Of a stretch of 64,000 bases of DNA, positions 51,373-63,388 are shown one piece after another. Position 1 is the stretch's first letter. Each line of letters starts with the position of its first letter. The position numbers were made by a program, and so were the translations under genes. The DNA lies in contig CAXIPT010000004.1 in NCBI GenBank assembly GCA_964030475.1, positions 2,493,327 through 2,557,326 of the forward strand. The letters are read 5' to 3'. Source of the DNA: Tethya wilhelma. Its lineage: Eukaryota; Porifera; Demospongiae; Tethyida; Tethyidae. The notes below the pieces were generated by a model. The model was not told where the DNA came from. It worked only from the letters and a program-made list of their open reading frames with translations, and did no database searches.

Positions 51373-53700
51373 ATGGCACCATTTCTGATTCAGAGGCTAG
51401 GACTTTGTCTTCTCTTATCAAGTGTTGTACTCTTGTGTGCACAAATCGTCTCTCCAAATTATGCTCTTGAATATTACGTTACTCCTGTACTGCCAAACCC
51501 AGAATGTTCCGTCAACCAAAAGTGCTTTGAACTCAATCAGTATGCTCTGAATTCAACACTATACTTTTCTCATCAAGACAGTATTACATTGCACTTTCTA
51601 GGTGGAGATCACAAATTGGCACATGAATTGAACTTCACTGACATACAAAAGTTAGTATGGCTTGGTAGTGATAATGAAACATCATACATCCAGATAGGGA
51701 AAGTTGGAGCAATCAAATTCAACAATGTTTCTCAGGTGGCAATGAAACAACTAACTATTGAAAGAATGGATTTTGGAGCTCATTCTGATTTTTATTTTGT
51801 TACTAATTCTTTCCATCTGGAAGAAATGCTAATGAAAAGCATTAACATCACCATTAAATCTGAAAGGATTATTCTAATATCAGAGTGCATTTTTAAAGAG
51901 TCAATTCTATCAGTTCACGCACTTGGCCAGAGTACTGGTGGCGATTATTGTGAAACTAGCATTAAGAATTCAAAAATAGTCAACTGTTTATTAATTAGTC
52001 TTCCATCAATTTTTTACAAAGAATTATGTGATCAATGTCCAATGAACTTAACAGTGTACAATGTAACGGTACAACATCAATGCTATGGGCCATTCCAAGA
52101 AGTTACACAAGAAAAAACAGGTCAATTGCAGTTATTTTTAACACTGTATTCTCCACATAAAGTCAAAATATCTAACTCAAATTTTGGTGAAAGTTCTTGG
52201 AATATTGGTATCAAGATTATTGCCTCAATGCCACACTTTCCAATACACTCAATTTACAGGTATTACAATGAAATTATTATAAGTGATACAACTATAAATA
52301 AGAATGGACTTGGTGGAATGTTGGTGTGGTTTCAGAATCTGACAAAAGTAACAAATAATATTATTATTCCAAACACTAAGTTTGTTATAGAGAATTGCGT
52401 ATTTGCAAACAATTATATTTATAGCTACACTTCAGAGAAGCCGGAAGATTACTTGGCCTCTGCACTTTCTATAATTGGTGACCTTCCATTGATTGACATT
52501 TTGATCAATAGTTCATCCTTCCTTGGAAATATTGATACACGAAGTGTACCTGTAACTGTTTTTATTTCTCTTCAAAATGTAAACATTTTTAACTCGTATT
52601 TTGCAGCAAATACTGGTACAGCACTGAGAGCATACAGCAGTAATGTTTTCATTTCGGGAGAGGTGTATTTCCTGAGTAATTCAGCATATGAAGGTGGTGG
52701 TTTGACATTGGTTGATTCATTCCTTCATCTCTCTCGAAATTCTAAAGTTACCATGTTCAACAACACTGCCCAAAATATTGGCGGAGGAATTTTAGTGAAA
52801 CAGACAGTAAATCTTGACCCGGCTACATTATCACAGATCCCCCCCAATTGCTTCTATCAGATTGAGGATAATACGAACATATCTGTGAGCATGGTTAATA
52901 ACACTGCAAGGCATGGAGGTGATCATATTTATGGTGCATCTTTAAAAAGCAAGTGTCTTATACATAGAGCTCATGACAGTATTGAAAGCTACAAAGTGTG
53001 GGGAAATGTGTTTCAATTCAAAGGTAGTTCCAACTTATCTCTAGTATCATCTGATTATAAGCGTGTCTGTCTGTGTGGTCAGCAAGACTTAATGCCAAAC
53101 TGTACAGATCTATCCAAAATGTTTCAATCTGCTCGCCACTTACCTGGAGAAACATTCAACATATCAGCAGCATTGGTTGGAGATGATTTTGGTGTCACAA
53201 GTGGTACCATATACGCTCATTTCATTTTGCCAAATCCATCAAATTTTTCCTTATCTCATCTTCAAACCTCACAGATTGTAAGCAGATCATGTGAAATAAT
53301 TGAGTTCACTGTAATTTCAAACAAAACTGAACAGTGGGAAACAATGATGTTAAGTCCATTCTTTAACACTCCGTCTTTTGAGCTGTTAGACTCAATGCAG
53401 AAAATGCATCATGCAGTAAAGAAGTATCTTCGTAATGGTTACATACCAAGTAATTTACTTCAAGCACCAATATACATTAAAGTTTACCTTCTCCCCTGTC
53501 CTCTGGGATTCATTTTATCGGATGGTGTATGCAAGTGTAACCCAGTTTTAGATGAAAATAACATAGAGTGTAAAATCATAAACCAGACAGGGTATGTAAT
53601 TAGGAGCAATAGTGTTTGGATCAATGCCTCATACATTGACAATGGCACTTCAAACGGTGTGGTTATCAGCAAATATTGCCCATACTGTGTAGAGGAATAA
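51373..53700 (+). CDS. secreted beta-helix ectodomain of a sponge-type receptor (5' part)
   Basis: 775 codons from the ATG that gives a clean signal peptide (MAPFLIQRLGLCLLLSSVVL..); an in-frame ATG seven codons earlier is less good. The ectodomain is rich in N-x-S/T sites and in short repeats with IxNSxF/FxxNxxxxGGG patterns (NSYFAANTGTALRAYSSN, FLSNSAYEGGGL, NNTAQNIGGG), typical of a right-handed parallel beta-helix. A Cys-containing juxtamembrane part follows (CPLGFILSDGVCKCNP). TAA at 53698-53700 ends it, yet the same frame continues directly into a membrane domain. As it stands a secreted ectodomain would be made. Ligand unknown. Confidence 0.75.
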   Translation: MAPFLIQRLGLCLLLSSVVLLCAQIVSPNYALEYYVTPVLPNPECSVNQKCFELNQYALNSTLYFSHQDSITLHFLGGDHKLAHELNFTDIQKLVWLGSDNETSYIQIGKVGAIKFNNVSQVAMKQLTIERMDFGAHSDFYFVTNSFHLEEMLMKSINITIKSERIILISECIFKESILSVHALGQSTGGDYCETSIKNSKIVNCLLISLPSIFYKELCDQCPMNLTVYNVTVQHQCYGPFQEVTQEKTGQLQLFLTLYSPHKVKISNSNFGESSWNIGIKIIASMPHFPIHSIYRYYNEIIISDTTINKNGLGGMLVWFQNLTKVTNNIIIPNTKFVIENCVFANNYIYSYTSEKPEDYLASALSIIGDLPLIDILINSSSFLGNIDTRSVPVTVFISLQNVNIFNSYFAANTGTALRAYSSNVFISGEVYFLSNSAYEGGGLTLVDSFLHLSRNSKVTMFNNTAQNIGGGILVKQTVNLDPATLSQIPPNCFYQIEDNTNISVSMVNNTARHGGDHIYGASLKSKCLIHRAHDSIESYKVWGNVFQFKGSSNLSLVSSDYKRVCLCGQQDLMPNCTDLSKMFQSARHLPGETFNISAALVGDDFGVTSGTIYAHFILPNPSNFSLSHLQTSQIVSRSCEIIEFTVISNKTEQWETMMLSPFFNTPSFELLDSMQKMHHAVKKYLRNGYIPSNLLQAPIYIKVYLLPCPLGFILSDGVCKCNPVLDENNIECKIINQTGYVIRSNSVWINASYIDNGTSNGVVISKYCPYCVEE

Positions 53701-54999
53701 TTGCTCGTTAATCTCAAATACCCAAATGATCAGTGTATTTTCAATCATGCCGGAACCCTATGTGGATCCTGTTTGAAAGGATATAGCTTAGTATTAGGAA
53801 GCCAGAAATGCAAGGTTTGTAGCAGTAACAAAGGCATAGCTCTTTTGGTATTTTTCATATTGGCTGGTATCTTCCTTGTACTCTTTATAAAGTTTCTCAA
53901 CCTTACTGTCACCTGTGGTACAGTCAATGGACTCATCTTTTATGCAAATATTGTTTGGGCTAACCAAAATATCCTATTTCCCGAAGAGCCTTCCCTTACT
54001 GTACAGATACTCAAAGTATTTACTGCATGGATTAACTTAGATTTTGGTATTGAAACCTGTTTTTTTAATGGTTTAGATGCCTACTGGAAGACATGGATGC
54101 AATTTCTGTTCCCTTTTTACATCTGGACCATAGCTGGTACTATTATCATTCTTTGTCGATACTCAGCAACGGTAACTCGGTTGTTCGGAAGCAATTGTGT
54201 TGCTGTGTTGGCTACTTTGATAATAATATCATACACCAAGCTCCTACGAACTGTAATCAATGTCCTTGAGTTTACATTATTGGAGTATCCAAGTGGGTAT
54301 CAATCAATCTTGTGGGCTCTTGATGCAAATGTACCTTACATTGTATCTAAACATGGCCCATTGTTCTGTGCTGGACTAATAGGCCTTCTGTTCCTGTGGC
54401 TTCCATACACAATGATTTTGTTTCTTGTACCATGGTTGAAGGCAAAGTCAGACTGGAAGTGTTTTCGCTGGATTGATAAGTTGAAACCATTTTTTGATGC
54501 CAACTTTGGGCCTCTTAAAGATCGACAGCACTACTGGATTGGACTACTTCTACTAGTTCGTGGATTTCTGTTCATAATCATGTTACTTGCAGCAACCTCC
54601 AAGATCTCACAGAGCGTTAATCTTTTAACCATTGTCACTACTGTTGCTATACTTCTTGTGCATCCTGAACCTTACAAAAGGTGGTATTTATCACTGCTTG
54701 AAAAATCATTCTTTCTAAATATCATAATTTTCTGTAATGGTGCCATTTATGTTGAGAAAGTTGGAGGAAGCAAAACTGCCATTACTATTACTTCACTTAG
54801 TTTTTCTGTGGCTCAGTTTATTGGAATATTACTGGCTCATGTCTGTTCAATATTTCGACTAAATTTCTGTAGCAATACCAACAACTTACATACTAATACA
54901 CATGGTCAAGTTGCACCTCGGTGTGTTAATGTACCACCTTCAGATAGGTACAATTTACTGAGAGAGTCAATTCTTGAATCTGAAAATGAAAGTGATTAG
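53701..54999 (+). CDS. multi-pass membrane domain of the same receptor (3' part)
   Basis: In the same frame as the preceding ORF, separated only by TAA. It opens with the Cys-rich hinge GTLCGSCLKGYSLVLGSQKC..C that normally links the beta-helix to the membrane part, then about seven to nine hydrophobic segments (GIALLVFFILAGIFLVLF, FLFPFYIWTIAGTIIILC, VAVLATLIIISYTKLL, GLIGLLFLWLPYTMILFL, WIGLLLLVRGFLFIIML and others) and a short acidic tail ending ESENESD. It has no ATG near its start and would be expressed only by stop readthrough, or if the TAA is an error. Confidence 0.7.
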   Translation: MLVNLKYPNDQCIFNHAGTLCGSCLKGYSLVLGSQKCKVCSSNKGIALLVFFILAGIFLVLFIKFLNLTVTCGTVNGLIFYANIVWANQNILFPEEPSLTVQILKVFTAWINLDFGIETCFFNGLDAYWKTWMQFLFPFYIWTIAGTIIILCRYSATVTRLFGSNCVAVLATLIIISYTKLLRTVINVLEFTLLEYPSGYQSILWALDANVPYIVSKHGPLFCAGLIGLLFLWLPYTMILFLVPWLKAKSDWKCFRWIDKLKPFFDANFGPLKDRQHYWIGLLLLVRGFLFIIMLLAATSKISQSVNLLTIVTTVAILLVHPEPYKRWYLSLLEKSFFLNIIIFCNGAIYVEKVGGSKTAITITSLSFSVAQFIGILLAHVCSIFRLNFCSNTNNLHTNTHGQVAPRCVNVPPSDRYNLLRESILESENESD

Positions 55000-55017
55000 A
55001 ATGATTTTTTCTTTCAT

Positions 55018-55074
<57 letters not shown>

Positions 55075-55084
55075 GTGTGTGTGT
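55018..55084. repeat. (TG)n microsatellite
   Basis: TG tract of about 65 nt, 25 nt after the receptor stop codon; probably in its 3' UTR. Confidence 0.8.
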
Positions 55085-55247
55085 CATTGTTGTTACCTAT
55101 ATACAATGTATAAAGTTATCACAAGTTCTCATGTTAAGCTCGCTCTGCTGCGCATGCGCATACCACTCGCGCGTACGCCGGTTTGACACTGATCACTGAT
55201 AATTATGACAAAAGCATTTAATTTTTGCAATTAGTGTTTGTGACAAA
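55085..55247 (+). promoter_or_regulatory. compact spacer and promoter of the VWA7-like gene
   Basis: Only about 160 bp separate the (TG)n tract from the next start codon. It includes the GC-rich CGCATGCGCATACCACTCGC palindromic stretch, resembling an NRF1-type site (CGCATGCGCA). No TATA box is seen. Confidence 0.4.
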
Positions 55248-58200
55248 ATGGATACTACCAAGAATACTGCACTACTTGAGCTCTTTAGTGTGATCCTACT
55301 GCTCTGGATGTCCCGCTGTACAGTGGGATTTGTACCGAACGATCTAGCTCGGTTTGGTCTAAAAGCTGTCTCCTTGTCATTTTCAGACTCTTTCGTGACT
55401 CACGAGGACATGACAAGGAATGCCATCCTAGCTGTAGCTGCTGATGTTTTGAGAGATAATCCACTTCAGGATAGCACTCAAAGGATTAATGCTATTTCAT
55501 CAAATTCACTAGACGAAAGCAGTCTGCTGACTGCCTATTTCGGTGAGAGTGTACAGTCAAGGATTACTCAGTTTGAAGATGCTATTGAAATGATAGCAGA
55601 GGCAAATACTGATGTTGATTTTGATGAAGCAGATAATCCTGCAGCTCATTTTGATTCAGAAGAGTTTCAATCGGGACATAACCGTCTTGTTGAAATTAGA
55701 CAGATGATTGTATCACAGATTGTACTGTCAAGAGGAATGTATGATATTGCTAGGAGAGAGACGGGACGTATGTTTCATACTCTTCAGGATTTTTATAGCC
55801 ATTCAAACTGGATTGAAAGAGGAAACCTTGTCCCTTACTCCGTGCTTGGTGATCCTAATCAAAGACCGGAAAACATTGCTCCACCAGACATGCCAACATG
55901 TGTAGACTGTGAAGAGGATAGACGGTTTCTGCGAGTAGCCGATTTTTTTGGAATTACCGAATCTAGCACTGTGTATGAGTGTAGAGACAATTTAGTGAGT
56001 TCACTGGAAAAGAATGGGATACTGACTAGTGGCTATATTACTCAAAAGCCGAGTGGCAAATGCAGTCATGGTGGATTCCGTGATGCCACAACAGACAGTC
56101 ATGCAACTGGCGGTATCAACAAAGACTCCCCTGTTGATGTATGGTCACCCCACTACTACCTCTATGACGAAGCAAGGGATGTTGCTCAACAGGCTACAAT
56201 CGACATGTTGCAAGCAATGCGAAGAGACGTAAACAATGATCAGAAGTTTGGAGAATATTTGGGAATCACGGTGAACCAAGTCAAAAGCATTGCATATGTT
56301 GTAGAGACAAGTGCAAGTATGAACGATGAGCTACCTGAAATCAATGATACCATACATGTTCTTCAAACAGAGCTGAGTGGTGCTTTTGCTGACAACATGC
56401 AATTTCGTTACATTCTTGTGCCACTGAATGTACCAGGTATAGCTATTATGAATGAAGTGTATGCATCTCTGCAATAATGCAGTGTCTTGCTAGCCATGAT
56501 GGGTATATTTTCCATGCACATCCTATAATGTGCCTTAGCTCATACCAGCACAAGGTGGGGTCTCACACAACTTATTTCAAAGGCATTCTTGGAATACCAG
56601 TCATGTGTATAGCAAAAATTGATACAAGTCCATCTCAGTGAAATACTGTTGTACTACAATTGTAAAGTGTAATTGTTTAGCTTCTAAAGTGTACTGAGTT
56701 ATTGATGTGAAGTCATACTATTATGGGCATATGTTGGTTGCCAAGAAATGAATTACATTGTGCACTTGTAGAGATTGAGCAACTTGATTGGTGATATGGT
56801 TGGTTCCAGGTACAAGTGTCATCCTAATTAATTACCATGGCCACGTGACCTCAACACAACCCCAGCCTCGATCTCCTGAGCACATTGACAGCTAGGAGAG
56901 GCTGGTCACAGAGACTATATACTGCACACTTACATGATATCCTATATAACCACCAATCTCACTCTAATACTGAAGACTTCATGTTATAATGTATCTTAAT
57001 AATGCAGGCCTTTGTAACTATATGTGAGTTTTGTGCTGGGTATTAAGTGACTATGTAAGGAAACAAAGGGATATATTGATAGATTTCAGTGTTTGTAATG
57101 TTTGTTTGTTTGTTTGTTTGTTTTATTAATTTGTACAGGCATGTGTGTGTGTGTGTTCCTGTGTTAATGTGGATAGTCACTACATCCATATGCATGTTGT
57201 CATGTTGCCACTCTTGTAGATCCTGATGTTGTATTTGAGACAAGAAACATCAATGAATTTGCTACTGAACTTGGAGCACTAGAGGCAGTTGGTGGAGAGG
57301 TTCCTGGCAAGCCAGCCATTGGTGCTCTGTTGCGGGCACTTCAAGCAAGCAACGTGGGCTCAGTAGTGTACGTTTTTGTTGACGATGTCCCATCTGATGA
57401 AGATCGATTAAACGAAGCATTGGCTCTGATTACAGAGAAAAGAGTGGCTGTCACATTTGTTCTTTCTGATATGATGATGGTGAGAAAACGTAGATCTCTT
57501 CAGTTTCGGCAAAATGCTAAATATCAGCGATACAGGAGACAGCTGAGTGGGATTGATGTCTATGAACGGATTGCAACATTCTCTGGTGGGCAGCTCCTAA
57601 ATGTCAACACTGAGGACATTTCAGAGATTGGTACACTGATCAGCTTTTCAGTTTTGCAGGCTCGCAATACAATACTCAGTGTATCAGATACGTCACAAGT
57701 TGAGCAGCAATATGCTTTCCCGGTGAGTGACTCCATCAATGAAATCATTGTTTCAATCAGTGGAGATGACATTGTCACTTCTCTTTTCAGTCCACAAGGT
57801 TAGTTTCACTATACCACCTATCTAACTTGATGATAATCACATTGATTATACACAATGACATTGTAGTATCAATATTCTTTTCTACAGGAAGCAATGTAGC
57901 AGTCTTGCCACAGTACTCATCTGTGCTCAATACAAGTAGCACATTCATTGCCATCGTTGATATAACTGAGAGCTCCTTGAGAGGAGAGTGGGAGATAGCT
58001 CTACAGTCTCGTGGAGCATACACCATTCAGGTACTGGCAAAGAACGAGTTGACGTTCTCCACTGTGGTTTTTGGTGCTTCTAATGCTGCTAACAGGTCTC
58101 TCAATTTCCGCCAAATCATTGGAAAACCATATGAAGGTAATGTATACACCAAACTAGGGATATATAATTATTGTACAACATTTAACTACAGGCCTGCCAA

Positions 58201-59069
58201 CCTAAACCAGTAAAAAACCTTGAGATTGGTCAAAATTTTGCAGTTTATACACAAAAGAAAAATGAATTTATATGGGCCTATATTGGTCTGAGAAACACCA
58301 AAACCTTGAGTCTCACAGAAAAAACTTGAGAGTTGGCAGGCCTGTAACTATGACAAGAGATAACATAATAAATATATGACACTGTATAATGGCCTTGGTG
58401 GTGTTTGTGACTATGTACAATGCACTCAATTTCAGGACAAGAAGTCATAATATTATTTCAAGTCCAAGGAGGTCCTGCTACTCCAACTACTCTCAATCTC
58501 ATTAGTAGTGATGGAGTGATACGTCACTCACTGAACAATTTGACAACGCTAGAGGATGGAAGACATTTTGCTCAATTTCATCTCCCCCCTGGGTCTTTTA
58601 AGCTGCAGTTGACTGGAACAGATGATGGGGGCTTCCCATTCTCCCACATCAGTGATACCTCTATTGAGTCAACTACACTCAGTCTGACACTCAGTAAGCT
58701 TAATATTAATTGTGCATTACAATCATACAATTGCAAACAGCATTCATCTCCATGTCGGAAGGCATTCTGTTTCAGAATAATCATTATCATAAGTCTCAAC
58801 ATGCAAGCTGATTTTGCAGACCACCAAGTTTATTCCTTTTAACTGTCCATTTTTGTAATCTATAGGTGAGGCTAACACAAGGATCGTAGCACTACGACCA
58901 GGTGAAAATGTTTCTGTGGCTATGATGTTCAACAACCGAGGAGCTACCTCAGAGTTTCAACTGACTGTGAATACAGTGATTGTTGGTGATCTTACAGACT
59001 TTTTTGAGTACTCGCTGACACCAGAAACTGTCATTCTTGGTGAGGGACGCCAGAGAGAAGTAGCAGTCA
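55248..59069 (+). CDS. VWA7: VWA7-like secreted protein with Het-C and VWA domains, 3'-incomplete
   Basis: Exons 55248-56436, 57220-57798, 57888-58136, 58436-58693 and 58866-59069 join in phase 1, about 826 aa before an N truncates the last exon. Residues 1-27 are a signal peptide. Residues ~30-345 match the Het-C-like region of VWA7 (FVTHEDMTRNAIL, GRMFHTLQDFYSHSNWIE). A von Willebrand A domain follows from ~348; its metal-site motif reads ETSAS instead of DxSxS, so metal binding may be weakened. Exons 3-5 encode beta-rich modules like those after the VWA in the family. Vertebrate VWA7 is of similar length, so only a small C-terminal part is missing. It is likely extracellular; its function is poorly known. 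Confidence 0.85.
57096..57124. repeat. (GTTT)n in intron 1 of the VWA7-like gene
   Basis: Seven GTTT steps in the 783-bp first intron. I see no other element in that intron. Confidence 0.6.
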
Positions 59070-59070
59070 N
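59070..59070. other. single N cutting the VWA7-like exon, probable misjoin
   Basis: Coding sequence runs in frame to 59069. Directly after the N the sequence is TCATGAATGCAATTTTTGGT, the repeat unit that recurs at about 60673, 62399 and 63508. Two unrelated contexts are therefore joined here. Confidence 0.75.
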
Positions 59071-60469
59071 TCATGAATGCAATTTTTGGTATGTATATTA
59101 TTGCCGAGCGCCTTAGCATGAGGCATCTAATCACAACGTATGGCTCAGTTTGCCAGCAAGTGTTTTATATATGTATGTCCTGTCACGCTTTAGGAATACA
59201 ATTAGTTTTAACATGACGTCACGTCGTTTTTGGAATGCAATTTTGTTCTGGTATAGATCGTTAATTAGTAACTAAAGTCCATCTGGTTTGAAAATGCCGG
59301 TAGAAAAACTTGAATAACTTTCTAAATATCCAACCGATTTCAAAATTTCAAACACCACTGGAAAGTGCTCGATCTCCCCGTCCTTTTGGTTGCTTTTTCA
59401 GCTTCCTATGCCTTACCAAACAAAAGTTAGCTATTTTGTCCCATAGAAAAAGTATGGTTATGAATCTCATTAATTCACTTTCAGTGGCATTCTCAAACCA
59501 GATGGACTTTAAATGTGCATGTAGAGCGCTCGAGCGTCTACATTTTTCTTTGGTTTTAGTGAGTTAGAGTATAGATTTTACTTCTATTTTTGTGCAAAAG
59601 TAACAGCTAGAAGGCAAAGAAGACTCCTATGCTAGAGAGAAACAGCTGATAATCATCAGAAATTCACGATCATGGCCTGGCTGCAGCACTCTGACCTTTG
59701 CAAGTGACGTGACGCCGTGTTGTTCCCCCGGCCCCGTTGTGTGTGTTCCCGGGAACAATTTCCCCTAGGGATAAGTGTTTCCCTAAATTTTGTAGCTGGG
59801 CTTACTGTATTTCTACAAGTGAGCCGGCATACAAGTCAAGTTAGTGATCTGAGGTTCACTGCTGGTACATCTAATGGCTGATAGGAGCTATGAGCATGTA
59901 TTTCTCATTGACTGGCACAGTCAGCTGGCAGCTTGGTTACTTTGAGTACCTCATGATTAGCCTGATCATGGATACTCTGTGAGCTATAATATCCATGGCC
60001 TGATCAAGTGATCATCTCTATGATTACTCAGCAGCATCATTTCATATCAATACTGTATACAATTACGAGTGGTGAATGCAAAGCTAGCGCGAAGCACTAT
60101 TTTGCACAATGTGTACTCCTAGTAATTGCACGACTCTTAAGTGGGGGGCACTCGATGCATGCTCAAGTGCCGTACACTTAAGGGCATGCAAATATTTTGT
60201 TTGCCATTGATTCCCTATGACCCCTAGTTACTCCTATAGTCACTTCCACCCAGCCAGTAACCAGCAATTAGCCTGTATAAAAATTTTGGTTGCTAGGCAA
60301 TGGCAAACAAATTATTATGTTAAGGAAATTTTTCATTATGAAACACTGCAATGTAGGGTATGCATATATAATTAACTTCGTTCCTTAATGTATGATTGTT
60401 TTTTTACAATGATTTTCATTTACAAGAGCTAGAGAAGTCTGGGAATCGTTTCAAACTGTCTTCGCTTAC
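59071..60469. other. repeat-rich spacer, no gene seen
   Basis: It starts with the LRR-array repeat unit. From about 59270 to 60120 the sequence is unique to the window, with no convincing exon. From 60126 it contains the CTTAAGTGGGG hairpin and TTTGTTTGCC element again. Confidence 0.5.
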
Positions 60470-63388
60470 TCTAATTCTTGAAGTTGAGGACAGTACTTAA
60501 GTTCTTCAGAGAGACACTTGGCTCCGTCAGCACCAATGGAATTCAAATAGAGACTATAATATAATACAAACATGTGATATGATATTCAATATCAGCAATG
60601 TACATCATTCAGGCCATAAAAAATCAAACAAAAAAAAACAATAATAATTTGTCACACTAAATAACCAACATTCATGAATGCAATTTTTGGTATGCATATT
60701 ATTGCCGAGTGCCTATGTATGTCCTGTCACGCTTTATGAATGCAATTAGTTCTAACATGATGTGACGTACCGTATAGCTCCAAATTTTCGTGGTACAATA
60801 TTTTCGTGAATTTCGTGATTTGACCGTATATCACGAAAATTTTCTCCACGTAAATTTAGAAAACCGTATATCGGCAATATAATTTCAGAGATCGTGATTC
60901 ACGAAAATTAGCTCAAAACGGCAAAGACAGACTTTTCACGAACTTTTTGAACCACGAAAATTTGGAGCTATACGGTATAACCCCTGGCTACTCTATTGTC
61001 ACCTCCATCCAGCTAGTAACCGGCAATTAGCCTATAAAAACTTTGGTTGCTAGGCAATGGCAAACAAAATATTATGTTAAGGAAAAATTTCATTACAAAA
61101 CACTGTAATGTAGGGTAGGCATACTACATAGGCTCCAACTTTTTCAAAAAGGTTTCCGGGACCAAACAACAAAGCAGAAGCCATACCCACAAATTTGTGT
61201 GACCATACCCTAAACACGGCCAAAAATTAGCACAAATAAAAATTACCGCTTCATATATAGCTACGTACAAGTGTCTGGACTGAAGCCACTTTTTAGGACC
61301 CCTATATTAAAACAGCTTTTATAAGCAACCACGAGCAGTTTGTAGCTTGTACAAGCCAAAGGTCAACTGTTTTTGTGGTGTATAAGATCAAGTTTTGTCA
61401 GTTTTTGCTGCTGCATGGCCACATCTGGGACATTTTGGAGTACTTTCCGGGACCCGGGACAAAGTTCATAAATCCGGGACTGTCCCGGAGATTCCGGGAC
61501 AATTGCAGCCTATGATACTGTATAGCGGAAAATTTTCGTATGGTGCAAATTTTCGTAATTTTTGTATGCCATTTGAATATAACAAGTAGTAAAAATTTTT
61601 AAAAAATAAGCAGTGTAGGAATGGGCAGTGCATTAAAAAGTATTGGAACAAGGAATGGTCCCAATTTCGGCACATGACTACTTCATTTTCATTTCTATCC
61701 CTCATGCATAGCTATTTATGTGGTAAATGATTCAAAGAATGATCTGTACTTGAATAGCTTATCAGTATCACATTAATTTTTATCACATGGTTCAAATTCC
61801 TGCCAATCTTATCACTTGGCTAAAAGTGGAATAAAGTATAGCATGCAGGATTAGATTAATACCAGCCAAGACTTGGGCACAAAAATGAAGTAGTCATGTG
61901 CCGAAATTGGGACCATTCCTTGTTCCANTGCAATTAGTTCTAACTTGATGTGACGTATGACCCCTAGCTACTCTATTGTCACTTCCACTGAGCGAGTAAC
62001 CAGCAATTAAAAACTTTGGTTGCTATAGGCAATGGCAAACAAATTATTATGTTAAGGAAATTTTTCATTATGAAACACTGCAATGTAGGGTATGCATATA
62101 TAATTCACTTTGTTCCTTCATGTATGATTATTTTTTTACAATGATTTTTATTTACAAGAGAGAAGTCTGGGAATCGTTTCAAACTGTCTTCGCTTACTTT
62201 AATTCCTGAAGTTGAGGACAGTACTTGAGTCCTTCAGAGAGACACTTGGCTCCGTCAGCACCAATGGAATTCACAGAGAAACTATAATATAATACAAACA
62301 TGTGATATGATATTCAATATCAGCAATGTACATCATTCAGGCCATAAAAAATCAAACAAAAAAAACAATAATAATTTGCCACACTATAAATAACTAACAT
62401 TCATGAATACAATTTTTGGTATGTACATGTATTATTGCCAAACGCCTATGGTATGTCCTGTCACGTTTTAGGAATGCAATTAGTTCTAACTTGATGTGAC
62501 GTATGACCCCTAGCTACTCTATTGTCACTTCCACTGAGCGAGTAACCAGCAATTAAAAACTTTGGTTGCTATAGGCAATGGCAAACAAATTATTATGTTA
62601 AGGAAATTTTTCATTATGAAACACTGCAATGTAGGGTATGCATATATAATTCACTTTGTTCCTTCATGTATGATTATTTTTTACAATGATTTTTATATAC
62701 AAAAGAGAAGTCTGGGAATCGTTTCAAACTGTCTTCGCTTACTTTAATTCCTGAAGTTGAGGACAGTACTTGAGTCCTTCAGAGAGACACCTGGCTCCAT
62801 CATCACCAATGAAGTTGCCAGAGAGACTATACAATATAATAAAAACATGTGATATGATATTCAATATCAGCAATGTACATCATTCAGGCCATAAAAAACA
62901 AAACAAAAAAAACCAATAATAATTTGTCACACTAAATAACCAACATTCATTTGGTATGCATATTATAATTGCATGACTCTTAAGTGAGGGGCACTCGATG
63001 CATGGTCGAATGCTGCACACTTAAGGTATGCAGCTATTTTGCCATTGATCCCCTATGACTCCTAGCTACTCTATAGTCACTTCCACCCAGCCAGTAACCA
63101 GCAATTAGCCTATATAAAAACTTTGGTTGCTCTTGGCAATGGCAAACAAATTATTATGTTAAGGAAATTTTTCATTATGAAACACTGCAATGTAGGGTAT
63201 GCATATATAATTCACTTTGTTCCTTCATGTATGATTATTTTTTTACAATGATTTTTATATACAAAAGAGAAGTCTGGGAATCGTTTCAAACTGTCTTCGC
63301 TTACTTTAATTTCTGAAGTTGAGGACAGTACTTGAGTCCTTCAGAGAGACACCTGGCTCCATCATCACCAATGAAGTTGCTAGAGAGA
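60470..63388 (-). CDS. tandem array of LRR exons (NLR-type gene fragment)
   Basis: Four 84-nt exons, 63305-63388, 62743-62826, 62198-62281 and 60470-60553, have AG/GT borders and the same phase as the LRR exons at 24-37 kb, with the consensus NSIGADGAKCLSEGLKY then CPQLQELK. Units at 62198, 62743 and 63305 are 545 and 562 bp apart and nearly identical through the introns, showing recent tandem duplication. No Death, NACHT or cap exon is visible; upstream exons would lie beyond 64000. Confidence 0.75.
60768..60977. mobile_element. TACCGTATAGC MITE, third subtype
   Basis: TACCGTATAGCTCCAAATTT and AAATTTGGAGCTATACGGTA ends, 210 bp, in an LRR intron. A diverged relative is at about 28618-28780 and its segmental copy at 47872-48035. 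Confidence 0.75.
61578..61927. mobile_element. ACAAGTAGT MITE, right arm cut by an N
   Basis: The left arm is complete (ACAAGTAGTAAAAATTTTT to CACATGACTACTTCATTTT). The inverted right arm starts at 61880 and stops at TTGTTCCA, where the N at 61928 interrupts it. Confidence 0.8.
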
